A stretch of DNA of 64,000 bases, taken from the NCBI GenBank assembly GCA_021613335.1, contig JAJTWR010000021.1, positions 1,609,501-1,673,500 on the forward strand, written 5' to 3'. The translations under genes were made by a program, and so were the position numbers. Below the pieces are notes generated by a model, which did no database searches, was not told where the DNA came from, and saw only the letters and a list, made by a program, of their open reading frames with translations. The DNA comes from Whitmania pigra. Lineage: Eukaryota; Annelida; Clitellata; Hirudinida; Haemopidae. Of the stretch, positions 53,397-62,684 are shown piece by piece. Within the stretch, counting starts at the first letter, position 1; each line of letters starts with the position of its first letter.

Positions 53397-53715
53397 TCAA
53401 GAGTTTGTCATCAGGGCAGTAGGCCTTTTATATAACATCATGCGCAGAACAGACACTGGCCTGAGTTGAAAGGTCGTGTAGTCCAAGTAGGTCATCCCTT
53501 CGGAAAAGGGGGCATTCAAATTCGTGCTGTCGTTGCATTCGTTTTTAAGCCACCAGCCAGACCTGGAATGGAGTGTGCAGTTCACTCCTTCCTTTTCCAC
53601 CTCCATTCTAGAAAGGTTGTCCTTGACCTTGAAGTCCTTTCCGTTCAGACCCAAGTACGTCAGGATTTCTCCGATGTCGCCGACGTACCTGCTGGCGTAG
53701 AGGCAAAAGTTGCTC
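53397..53715 (-). CDS. Fibrinogen-related domain C-terminal exon
   Basis: On the minus strand from about 53715: FCLYASRYVGDIGEILTYLG, NGKDFKVKDN, then VNCTLHSRSGWWLKNECNDS, TNLNAPF and LRPVSVLRMMLY, stop at 53397. This is the end of a fibrinogen C-terminal (FReD) domain: the Cys-x(11)-Cys pair around SGWW, and the NLN motif, are typical. FReD proteins act in innate recognition and adhesion. Upstream sequence (53716-53912) keeps a partial resemblance only across frame changes, and the N-terminal exons are not seen. Confidence 0.7.
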
Positions 53716-54039
53716 GCTTATCGGAGCATGGGAGCCACTGCCTCGGAGCTTATCCTGAATGGTCCATATTCGCCAGATATCCATCTGAAGAGCAGAAAAA
53801 CTTCCAACGGACGTCCACGTCGTCTGGTCTCACAAAGCTGGGAAAAGATGCGCTAGACTTTCTATTGACTGATGGTATAGAAGTTCCATCGTCATTTTCG
53901 TCCCTGACATGAAAATCCATACCACACTATCCGAACATTTCTCCTCCTCCATCACTATCATCATCATCACCTAGAGTCCCCATCACCGCCGAAAAAGGAG
54001 CCGAGGATGAACTTTTTCCATCGGAATGTCTCGGAGTTT

Positions 54040-54160
54040 AGGGCAAAGCGAGTTGGCTCAGAGGTAACAGTCGTGTTCGTAATCCCGTTCGCACCGCCAG
54101 GGAGCGCCCTCGGGTAGGGGCTCCATGTAAATGGTGGTTCGATCAAGAAGTGCATTCACA
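54040..54160 (+). mobile_element. SINE copy, partial
   Basis: GAGTTGGCTCAGAGGTAACA (A-box region), GTGTTCGTAATCCCG (B box) and ACCGCCAGGGAGCGCCCTCG match the SINE at 55614-55800. Confidence 0.65.
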
Positions 54161-55486
54161 TCCTACTTGCATACGTAAGGCACTCAAAAAATCGGCTAAA
54201 TACACAATGGCTTCCAACATGAAAAAAGAAACTATTTGTTTTTTTTGCTTATCAGTGGGGGGGGAGGGGAATAAGGTTGGTGCCTGTGGGACTTCTACCT
54301 GGGTAAATCTGGAGCTGATCAATGTTGGATAGAGTTGATTCTGCTTGGATACTAGAATAGAGCACATGCATTCTTTTTCAGTGGATTCATGTTAATTTAA
54401 TGTAAAGCTTATTTCATATTGGCGGTTGTCTTTTCATTTAATTGGTTTTAATTAACTTTTGTCAGGTTAATCCTCATATATCACAACCTCATACATTAAA
54501 TCAATTGAGATCACAGCAAGGTGTAATGCAACAACTTTTGGTCCAGATTTCTAATTTATAGCTACCCCAGCAAATTCTCCAGAATCAGATTTTGAAATCA
54601 GGTAAATTTAGGATTAAATTTGAATTAGTTGGTCTTAAAATTGGTAATATTTGTGAAAACACTGTTTTTGTTTATGTTTGAAAAAAATATAGATACTACA
54701 TTAAAAGTATTTAACATGGTTCGTACAGGTCCTAAAAATTACAATAAAGTCCTAAATAATAATGTTCTGAGATTTTATTAGCAACATTTTTGTCGAAATA
54801 GCAATTGGCCGGTAAATCGGTCCTTTTGTTCTATCGGTTCCTTTGTTCTGGCTGCTCGGGAACGGACCCAATTAAATTTCCTGTTACGTTCGTTCGCTTG
54901 TCCGTTTGATCCTTTAAGTTTTGATAGCACTATCAATTATGCCTGGACTTCGTGTTTTCAATAGCAAATGGCTAGACAATGAAGAATGGAGTTGGTTGAG
55001 AAGGAATACTACAAATTCCCAAAAGGCATATTGTTGCCCTTGCAAAAAGAACTTTGACATTTCGAAATTGGGAGTTACAACACACGCTCGAGAAAAAAAA
55101 CATTGCGACTATGTTACAAAGGCTCTCAACCGATGAACAGTTTCGTTACCACGTTTGCAAGCAGATCAGTTGATCAGTGATGAAATTGTACCTAAAGCAA
55201 GTTGTGATTCTGTTGAGGCTTTCCCATCATTTGCTGGGAATCGTTATGATGATGAAGATTGTCTACAGATGGTATCAGTTTTGCTAACTTTGAGTCATGG
55301 TCAGGCATTTGTTGAAAGAGGTCAGACTCCATAAATAAAAGTCTGATTTGTTAGAATCAAAAAGAGAAGAACTTGAATGCAAGGAGGATAATTAGAGACC
55401 ATGTTAACAGTGTTGGAGGTATAGGCAATTTAAGGATAAATAAATCTGTCCTGAGCCATTTTAAAGCATCAAGACAAAGATATAAA

Positions 55487-56095
55487 GCCTGAAAGTGTCA
55501 ACTACACTAAACCTTCACACTCCCTCCGTCATACCCATGAATATAGTCTATCTTTTGCCAAAACCACCCTCAAGCTCTTTTCAATAACATGTTACGGACC
55601 TAGACTATATAATGCGCGTGCAGGTTAGCCAAATGGGTTACGTGCCTGCATACGGCGGTAATGACAACAGTCGTAATGTGTCGTGTTCGAAACCCAGCCT
55701 GCACTGCCGCCAGCGCCCTTGGGAAGGAGCGCTATATAAATGGTTACGAGAAGCGCCTCTGACGCTATGCATATGGCGCTATATAAATGAAGTTACATAC
55801 CATTCCTTCATCTATCAAAAATCATACACAGACTGGACATTCATGCTATTATATTTATTATTTAAACTGTCCTACAAATTGTACTTAGTTCGTGGTATTT
55901 TTGATTAACTGTTTATTTGACGGGTTTATTATTCACTTTCTTAATTAATTGATATTTCAGGGTCAGCTTGCTAGCGGAAGCTTGCGTTTCCTTAAAGCTG
56001 ATCCATGAGTTCTTTATTAATCCGTATATTGGTGTCTTTATTGTTTGATTTGTTTTGTTCATTTTGATGATTAATAAAATTGCTCCAAAAAAAAA
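55487..56095 (+). mobile_element. 5'-truncated LINE with 7-bp target duplication, containing a SINE
   Basis: Flanked by ATATAAA at 55480-55486 and 56096-56102. Begins inside ORF2 C-terminal sequence (SVNYTKPSHSLRHTHEYSLS, ITCYGPRLYN) and ends in a run of about ten A. The LINE tail resumes after the SINE at about 55800. Confidence 0.85.
55614..55800 (+). mobile_element. tRNA-derived SINE
   Basis: Head GCGCGTGCAGGTTAGCCAAA with an A-box-like stretch, B box GTGTTCGAAACCC, body ACTGCCGCCAGCGCCC and tail GCTATGCATATGGCGCTATA. Related copies at 42606 and 54040. Confidence 0.75.
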
Positions 56096-56198
56096 ATATA
56101 AATTTTATTTGGATACCTTGCATGAGGAAGAAGCTGAAGACTCTAAAACATGATAGTGATATGTTGGACAGAGAATTTCGAATATTAATAAACGTATG

Positions 56199-56390
56199 TG
56201 TTGTATCGCTTGTATAAATGAAAACAACAGCGAAACTAAAAGTCTTTATTTACAACAAAACACGTCTTCTTGTTTTTAACTAATTCGTATCAATTGTATG
56301 TAGCAACTCCAGAACTCAAACGAACCGCTCTCTAGCTTCGCAATTAGGCACTAGCCTTTCGGCACATACAGGTGAGCTAGCTACGTAACA
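56199..56390 (-). repeat. 3' LTR of the gypsy element
   Basis: On the coding strand it begins TGTTACGTAGC and ends ATACAACA. The end of the integrase frame (stop at 56377) runs 14 bp into it. Confidence 0.93.
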
Positions 56391-57303
56391 CCTCCCCCTT
56401 CAGTAAAAGTCGTCGGTTCAACTGCTGACGAATTCTTTCTGATCTTCGTGGCATAGTCGGAGAAGGGAACCGTACTTCGGGTCTGGGTTCTTTAATCGTT
56501 CTTTGCCCTCTTCTTGGCGTAGGTTCTTGTAATTGTCTTGGTCGCTCAGACGTTGGTTTCACTATCAGGGATGGATGTACAACCACTGGATCTCCAGGAT
56601 CAGCATCCTGTTCAACACCGTATCTGTGGCGAATTTGATCAATGTGCCTCTTCCACAAATATCCCTGCCTTAAAGATTTGACTACAAACAATCTTGGACC
56701 CAGAATCTGTTGAATTATAGCCGGTACCCATCTTGGTTGTCGATCTCTATGAGGTCCAAAGTATTTTGCGTAGCAAGGCGATCCTACCGCGAATCGCTCT
56801 TTGTTTTTGCTTTGTGTAAGAGCTACCTCTTTTGTTAGGAGCGACGGAGATGGGCGAAGGACATCCGGAACCACCCACGGATGATTCAAGGCTTTTGGCG
56901 GATTATTGTGTTGTTCTTGACAGCTGGAACAACCTCTGCAAAGAATTTCAATTTCGCGATCCATCCGAGGCCAATAAACGGCTGTTCTAGCCAGATATTT
57001 CATCTTTTGCATTCCGAAATGTCCCAGGTGTAATAACTGTAAAACCTCATTCCTCAACCTCTTGGGAATAACTAATCTGTTACCCATACACAGGCATTTA
57101 CCCTCAAAGGACAAAGAATCTTTAAGTCTTTTGAAAAACGTAACTTCGTCCTCATTGATCTTCTGTGGCCAACCCTTTTCCATGTACCTGAGAACCGTTG
57201 TAATTACGGAGTCTTTTGCTGTTTCCTCCGAAATTGCTTTAGAGTCAGTCGAAGTAATTTGTTGACTCAAAGCATGAATCGTGCAGACATTGGAAAATTC
57301 CAA
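56377..57303 (-). CDS. gypsy integrase, catalytic core deleted
   Basis: It is in frame with pol after one TAA (first codon TTG). The HHCC zinc domain is present (HLGHFGMQKMKYLA, CRGCSSCQEQH) and continues to LNHPWVVPDV, where the DDE core should begin. The sequence then jumps to the C-terminal part (FAVGSPCYAKYFGPHRDRQP, LWKRHIDQIRHRYG). The roughly 150-residue core with its three acidic residues is absent. Confidence 0.88.
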   Translation of the reverse strand: MEFSNVCTIHALSQQITSTDSKAISEETAKDSVITTVLRYMEKGWPQKINEDEVTFFKRLKDSLSFEGKCLCMGNRLVIPKRLRNEVLQLLHLGHFGMQKMKYLARTAVYWPRMDREIEILCRGCSSCQEQHNNPPKALNHPWVVPDVLRPSPSLLTKEVALTQSKNKERFAVGSPCYAKYFGPHRDRQPRWVPAIIQQILGPRLFVVKSLRQGYLWKRHIDQIRHRYGVEQDADPGDPVVVHPSLIVKPTSERPRQLQEPTPRRGQRTIKEPRPEVRFPSPTMPRRSERIRQQLNRRLLLKGEVLRS

Positions 57304-58872
57304 TTACTTCTCTGCATCATCAAATATTTTATCTTCACCCGAAGGTAACCGACTTATCGCATCTGCGTTCCCGTGTTCAGACGTTTTCCTGTATTCAATT
57401 GTATAATTGTACTGTTGAAGTATAAGGGCCCAGCGTGTCAGCCGATTCAAAGTAAGTTTTGGCACTGCTTTATTTGGATCAAATAAAACCAAGAGTGGCT
57501 TGTGATCAGTCACTAAGATGAATTTCCTGCCGTAGAGATATGGATGGAATTTTTGTACTGCGTATATTATTGAGAGAGCTTCCTTATGAATTTGACTGTA
57601 TTTGCTTTGGCTTTCGGACAAAAGCTTTGAAACGTTGAATATGGGTCTTTCAGATCCATCTGGATAACGGTGAAATAATACTGCTCCCAAACCTACTTCG
57701 GATGCATCACATGCAATTCCAACTTGTAACTTTGGATCAAAGTGGGCCAGTTGAACTCGTTTCAGCAGTAATTCTTTCAATCTCTTGAACAATTTTTCTT
57801 GATTCGGTCCCCAAAACCATTTGATATTCTTGCGAGTCAAAGAATACAGGGGTTCAGCAACCGTAGACAAATCTGGTATGAATTTGTGGTAAAATTGTAT
57901 CGAAAACAAAAACGATTTCAGTTCCGAAATATTTACTGGTCTGGACATGGAAGCTACGGCATCAACTTTTCCTCCAGGACCAACACCTTCTCTTGACAAC
58001 GTATGGCCAAGATAATCTAAAGATTCTTGTGCAAAACAACATTTCTCTTTGTTACATTTTAAGCCACTGTCTTGTAGTTTCTGTAGTGTATTCTTTAGAT
58101 TTTGTAGATGTTCCTGTTCGGTCGCGCCTCCTATTAGTATGTCATCCAGATATACCACCACTCCAGGTAGGTCACTGGTCAAATTATCCATGATTTCCTG
58201 GAAATACCCAGGCGCTGAACTTATGCCGAACGGAAGTCTTGTTTGTAGGAATACACCTCTAGGTGTTCTAAGGGCAAGACGTCGTTGACTCTCGGGACCC
58301 AGTTTTATTTGATTGTAGGCGTCCGCTAAATCAATTTTTGTAAAAAATTTACTTCCGGATAATTTCCTAATAAGGTCCTCGGGTAATGGCATTTGGTGTC
58401 GGTGAGTTTCTAGCTGTGAATTTACAGTGACAGCGTAATCCCCACACACACGCAATTTGACCTTTGAACCCGATCCTTTCTTCCGAATTGGTACAATTGG
58501 AGTTCCCCAATCATTGAATTTGGTTGGTATCCAAATTCCTTTCTGAATTCCAGCTTCTAAAGCTTGATTCAAATCCTTCATGATAGCGAATGGCACCGTC
58601 CTTGGTTTCTTAAACACCGGCACGGCCTCCTCCTTGAATTTGATTTCCAGTTCACAATCTTTAAGCAAACCTAATCCTGGCTGAAATAATTCCTCGAATT
58701 TCTGGCAGAGATCGCGACACTTCTTTTGGACGTCGTTTGCATTCAAGTTTGAATGTATCTCTTCATTCTGTACAAGACATATTCTCTGAGATTCCTGAAG
58801 CTTTTTACTCAAGTCTACCTGCAACTGTAACATTGCGACTCTTCCCAACAAATTCAGTTGTTTTGGAGTCAC
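57304..58872 (-). CDS. gypsy reverse transcriptase and RNase H
   Basis: The frame is continuous with gag apart from one stop; the codon at 58872 is GTG, not a true start. Domains: RT with VVVYLDDILIGG (YLDD catalytic pair) and LPFGISSAPGYFQ, then RNase H with IACDASEVGLGAVL, EALSIIYAVQKFH and TDHKPLLVLF. The frame ends at a single TAA at 57304-57306, after which it again continues in the same frame. Confidence 0.92.
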   Translation of the reverse strand: MTPKQLNLLGRVAMLQLQVDLSKKLQESQRICLVQNEEIHSNLNANDVQKKCRDLCQKFEELFQPGLGLLKDCELEIKFKEEAVPVFKKPRTVPFAIMKDLNQALEAGIQKGIWIPTKFNDWGTPIVPIRKKGSGSKVKLRVCGDYAVTVNSQLETHRHQMPLPEDLIRKLSGSKFFTKIDLADAYNQIKLGPESQRRLALRTPRGVFLQTRLPFGISSAPGYFQEIMDNLTSDLPGVVVYLDDILIGGATEQEHLQNLKNTLQKLQDSGLKCNKEKCCFAQESLDYLGHTLSREGVGPGGKVDAVASMSRPVNISELKSFLFSIQFYHKFIPDLSTVAEPLYSLTRKNIKWFWGPNQEKLFKRLKELLLKRVQLAHFDPKLQVGIACDASEVGLGAVLFHRYPDGSERPIFNVSKLLSESQSKYSQIHKEALSIIYAVQKFHPYLYGRKFILVTDHKPLLVLFDPNKAVPKLTLNRLTRWALILQQYNYTIEYRKTSEHGNADAISRLPSGEDKIFDDAEK

Positions 58873-58899
58873 GTTGAATGTTATGTATGTTATGTTTTC

Positions 58900-60099
58900 C
58901 TACTCTGGCATGGATGCGTCAATCTTGAACAAACCGTAAATTGGTAGGACATCACCTGTAACCGACCTGTATTCAGTTGAATTTCTTTGGAGTTTTGGGC
59001 AGCCTAATTCGGTCCATATTGTCTTCGAAATAAAACTGTCGCGTGTACCGCTGTCCAACTCGAATTCATAAAGTTTCTTGCCAAGTTGTATCTTTTGTAA
59101 AAGCGGATCATTATCATGCATTCTTTTGATTATTTGCACGACGTTTCGTGGTTTCTTCTGGAAACACACTCTTTCGTAATGGCCTTTCCTTCCACAAAAA
59201 TTACAAACAACACCAGTCTTCTTACATTTGTCGGCCCAATGTTCCGCACTACCACACCTGTAACAATTGTAACGCTTTGTAGGGTGTGCATGGTCTCGCT
59301 TGAATGTTTTGCTGGTATCGTATCTTTTGCTTGAAATGACTTTTCTTTGAAATGGAGTCTGTTCTCCTCTTTTGGCGTGAGCTATCTGTTTCGGTTTCAA
59401 CTGAATAGCCTGAATTGACTCCGAAGTCGAATGGTATACTGTGTCTTTGGCCACGGTGGCCACTCCTTCAATCTCATTTGCCACTTCCACTGCTTTAGCA
59501 AAAGACAGTTCCTCTTCTGGGATTCTAAACAATGCTTTCAGAACTGCTTCATTTTGAATGCTGCATATAAAATTTGTTCGGAGCGCCTCGTCCAATGGAT
59601 TTGTAATGCTCGAGAAATCGCACGTGACCGCTCCTTGACGAATCCGAGTTGCGAGCTCTTGTACCGACTCACCTGGTTTTCTTTTCCCATTAGTCCAAAA
59701 TTTGTATCTTTCTCGTATTACAAAAGTAGCCGGATTGAATAACTTTTCCATGTTCAAGACTATTTGTTCGTAATTCATGTCATTTGTATTTCTGGGCGGT
59801 TGCAATTGCGTAGCCAAAGTTTCAAGCATTTTATATATTTCTGGACTTTGGTTTGTAAGAAAAACCTGGGCTGCTTTGCCTTTAGCGATTGAATTTGCCA
59901 ACAGAAATGTATCAAACCTTTTGATGTAATCCTTGAATAATTCTTTCTCTGGTTGAAAAGGCTCGAACTTTTGTATAGAAGACGTCGTATTTCCTTGTTG
60001 ATAAGTTTGTAGCATTTGTATCATTCTTCTTTCACTTTCTGCTGTTTGTTTCGCCAACATTTCAGCAAACAACTGAACAATTTCTTTCAATTCCGACAT
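58900..60099 (-). CDS. gypsy gag and protease
   Basis: 399 codons from MSELKEIVQLFAEMLAKQTA. A capsid-like helical part is followed by two CCHC zinc knuckles near residues 275-310 (CYRCGSAEHWADKC, CNFCGRKGHYERVC) and a retropepsin start LYEFELDSGTRDSFIS (active-site DSG). It ends at a single TAG, after which the same frame continues as pol. Confidence 0.9.
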   Translation of the reverse strand: MSELKEIVQLFAEMLAKQTAESERRMIQMLQTYQQGNTTSSIQKFEPFQPEKELFKDYIKRFDTFLLANSIAKGKAAQVFLTNQSPEIYKMLETLATQLQPPRNTNDMNYEQIVLNMEKLFNPATFVIRERYKFWTNGKRKPGESVQELATRIRQGAVTCDFSSITNPLDEALRTNFICSIQNEAVLKALFRIPEEELSFAKAVEVANEIEGVATVAKDTVYHSTSESIQAIQLKPKQIAHAKRGEQTPFQRKVISSKRYDTSKTFKRDHAHPTKRYNCYRCGSAEHWADKCKKTGVVCNFCGRKGHYERVCFQKKPRNVVQIIKRMHDNDPLLQKIQLGKKLYEFELDSGTRDSFISKTIWTELGCPKLQRNSTEYRSVTGDVLPIYGLFKIDASMPE

Positions 60100-60180
60100 T
60101 TTCTTTAACCGAAAGTAACCGTGACAGAAATTGAAACCTCGTAGACTTGTACTTCAGAAACAACTGTCGACTGCGCCACT

Positions 60181-60372
60181 TGTTGTATCGCTTGTATAAA
60201 TGAAAACAACAGCGAAACTAAAAGTCTTTATTTACAACAAAACACGTCTTCTTGTTTTAACTAATTCGTATCAATTGTATGTAGCAACTCCAGAACTCAA
60301 AATGAACCGCTCTCTAGCTTCGCAATTAGGCAGTAGCCTTTCGGCACATACAGGTGAGCTAGCTACGTAACA
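60181..60372 (-). repeat. 5' LTR of the gypsy element
   Basis: 192 bp. Differs from the other LTR by one T in a T run, one indel/substitution site near CTCAAA(C/A), and C/G in GGCA(C/G)TAGC. Confidence 0.93.
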
Positions 60373-60613
60373 GTATGTGTAAGAACCAGGAACATGAATC
60401 TTTTGGTCCAGGCAAAAAGCCCGAGGAAAGATAGCAAGGCAAAATCGACAGAAATTCCAACTTTAGAGAATGACTTGGAAAATTGATTTTTATTTAAATA
60501 AATCGATATTATGAACTTTCACGTGTTAATGTCTTGTGTTATATGTCTAAATTATACAAAAATTAATAATTAAAGTCCTAAATTTTGGTTTTCAAGTTCC
60601 TGTATGAACCATG

Positions 60614-60880
60614 TGTCAGACAGCTTTCGTTTTTGCAGTCTTCAAGGATATTTTGACACTCTAGCTTAGTTAGCTTGTTGTTGACTTTGATTATTTTAAT
60701 AATAATAATATTAAATTAAATAAAAATCGTTTAATAATAATAATTTGAGCCAAGCTTAGTTTTGAATAAAAGAATAATACAAATTATGATAATTATTTCA
60801 AATATAAATAATAATATAATATAAGTATGAATATACTGTAAATTATTTTGAATATTAAAATTTAATTAATCTGTTCTTAG
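60614..60880. other. AT-rich intron-like sequence, no gene
   Basis: Ends at the acceptor (CTGTTCTTAG) of the kringle gene exon. Confidence 0.5.
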
Positions 60881-61241
60881 GTACACCTTCTTATATGGGC
60901 CTAATTAAATCTCAGAACGTTACCACCAACATCAACCAATTTGTTGACAACATCAGAATTTTAGCCCTCAATTCCTCGTCTGACCTTGACATGTGTGCGA
61001 AAGGTCAAAACATGACCTTGCCCTCAGACAGGGCTTCGATCTGTGAGATCAGACTGCTTAATCCACCTGAGGAAGGTAACAGAATTGGTTTTCTACAGGT
61101 TAAAATTCTACGAAAACCTTTCTATTTCAGATTGCAAGTTTAACCCGAGTGGAAGAGATTACAAGGGAGCAGAAGTACGGAAGGTTTCTGGTAAAATGTG
61201 TCTGTTCTGGAGCGAGGCTACTGATCTGATAACGACTTTCG
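60881..61241 (+). CDS. Two exons of a kringle-domain protein (fragment)
   Basis: Exon 60881-61075 (acceptor CTGTTCTTAG, donor G|GTAACA) encodes NVTTNINQFVDNIRILALNS, DLDMCAKGQ and ASICEIRLLNPPEE. Exon 61131-61241 (acceptor CTATTTCAG, donor G|GTGAGA) joins in phase and encodes DCKFNPSGRDYKGAEVRKVS, GKMCLFWSEATD, the first half of a kringle: Cys, GRDYxG, SGxxCxxW. In ROR receptors a kringle follows a cysteine-rich Frizzled domain, but kringles occur in many extracellular proteins and I cannot name this one. Further exons are outside the view or disrupted by the LINE that follows. Confidence 0.6.
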
Positions 61242-61636
61242 GTGAGAAGTTGTGAAGAGAAGTGAGTTGAGAAGAGCAAGCGCTCAACAAATGTCATTGT
61301 TTCCGGCTTACCAGCTCAGCCATCACTCGATGATAGCATACTTGTACATAACTTCATCGAGCAGAATCTCACTGTGAAGCCTGCCATCACAAATATACGC
61401 CGCTTTGTGAGAGATCCTACTAATACTAAGCTCTGTCTCACTCTTTCGAACTCTGAGGCAGTAAGAGACTTGATCTCGACGTCCAAAATTCTCAGAATTT
61501 CCCAAGATGCTGCCGTCCGAAAAGTGTTCATGAATTATGACTTGACGCCCAGCGAAAAGATGCAAAAGAAGACTGAAAACCGCTCAGAGTGGCTCAACTA
61601 AGGCATCCGCGGTTCAGACACAATCAACCTCTCAGC

Positions 61637-62684
61637 CAGGGTTTCTTTCAGGCATACTTTCGGGGGGCTAAGCCCCCCCGGAGCTCAGCCATCGCCCCCC
61701 CGGAGCTCAGCCATCGCCCCCCCGAAAAAAATTTTTTTTCTCTTTTCTCAGCAATGCTTTACAAAAAAAAGATTTAAGTTTGACTAAAGTCATCCCATTG
61801 ATTACTTCAACAAAATTGCACTTGAATGATATTGTGAAGCAGTGCGAAGATACCGAGAGTCATTTACAAAAAAAGATTAAATGCAAAGTTGATGAGATCA
61901 AATTAGAAACACACCTGGTTGAAGATGAAAGTGCTGAAAGCGTATTACTAGGAATGAAGAGGTATTGTGAAACTGTCATCAAAGAGATTGAAGACAGATT
62001 TAATGACAAATCGATTGAGATTATGTTATTTGCAAGTCAATTTGAGACTTTTGAATCAATGTCAGGTATTCAAGAAGAAGACATCATAACTTTTTGTAAC
62101 AACTTTCCCATTCTAAATGCAGAAGCTGTACTCGCGGATTTAAAATCTTTTAAATTTTTTATAAAATCTATGGTTGAGTGCAAAAAGTACAAAATGGATG
62201 AAAACCCATTGAACAAAATACTGGAAGCTGATTTGGGATACTGTGAACTACAAAGGCTTTGTGAAATTCTTCTTGTAATTACAGTAACAACTGCTTCAGT
62301 AGAAAGATCATTTAGTACAATGAACAGGATTCTAAGCAAAGCAAGAAATAGAATGCTACCAGAAACTTTAACTCATTGTATGACCATAAGCATTGAAGGT
62401 CCCGAAGTTCCAACGGAAGATTTTCTCGATAGAGTAGTAGATTTATATGCTCTCAAAAAACCTCGGCGTATAAAATTTCTTTAAACATTTCAGTTAATAA
62501 ACATATTTTAAATTTTAGTTTGTATAAATGATTTTCAATATGTTTTTACCTAAAATATAATTATTGAACTGAGGTTATGCGTGATTTGATTTTAAACTTG
62601 TATTTGGCACGAAAAACTGCCCCCCCCCCCCCCCCCGAACTCATAAAATGCCCCCCCGAACAATAATGCCTGAAAGAAACCCTG
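61637..62684 (+). mobile_element. 1048-bp hAT element with perfect 8-bp duplication
   Basis: Inverted repeats CAGGGTTTCTTTCAGGCAT (61637) and its exact complement ending at 62684. CTCTCAGC on both sides (61629-61636, 62685-62692). Subterminal runs of C/G (CCCCCCCGGAGCTCAGCCATC repeated on the left, a run of about 19 C near 62619). Confidence 0.95.
61780..62484 (+). pseudogene. hAT transposase, C-terminal half only
   Basis: 234 codons, open, from a TTG. Ends with LCEILLVITVTTASVERSFS, TMNRILSKARNRMLPETLTH, the hAT dimerisation domain (ZMYM6/ZNF862-like type). The BED finger and the first catalytic residues are absent, so this is an internal-deletion derivative. Confidence 0.85.

Larger units (their letters stand above)
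54939..56193 (+). pseudogene. BED-finger transposase, broken
   Basis: From the ATG at 54939: PGLRVFNSKWLDNEEWSWLR, CCPCKKNFDISKLGVTTHAR, stop at 55134; then in other frames SVEAFPSFAGNRYDDEDCLQ, VLLTLSHGQAFVERG (a hAT-like SVERGFS-type motif), VNSVGGIGNLRINKSVLSHF and RQRYK up to the LINE insertion. After the LINE it resumes YLDTLHEEEAEDSKT, and after the gypsy NLLVQAKSPRKDSKAKSTEI (60405-60460). Several stops; inactive. Confidence 0.65.
56199..60372 (-). mobile_element. Ty3/gypsy retrotransposon with intact LTRs
   Basis: Two 192-bp LTRs (56199-56390, 60181-60372) with only about three small differences, flanked by GTATG at 56194-56198 and 60373-60377. Coding strand is minus. Next to the 5' LTR the plus sequence gives, reversed, AGTGGCGCAGTCGACAG, a primer-binding site starting TGG. 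Before the 3' LTR stands AAGGGGGAGG, the polypurine tract. The element is young but lacks the integrase core, so it probably moved with proteins from a relative. Confidence 0.95.
54715..60613 (+). mobile_element. BED-finger transposon, copy 2, carrying two later insertions
   Basis: Left end CATGGTTCGTACAGG at 54715; right end, reversed, CATGGTTCATACAGG at 60613. Taking out the LINE (55487-56095) and the gypsy (56199-60372) leaves about 1.1 kb with one transposase frame. No matching target-site duplication at the outer ends (GTATTTAA versus TGTCAGAC). Confidence 0.7.

Noticed and set aside
53466..53912. 148-codon plus-strand frame
   Set aside because: Antisense to the fibrinogen-related exon, whose minus-strand frame has the conserved residues.
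54715..60613. 8-bp target duplication around the BED transposon
   Set aside because: Flanks GTATTTAA and TGTCAGAC do not match; borders rest on the inverted repeats alone.
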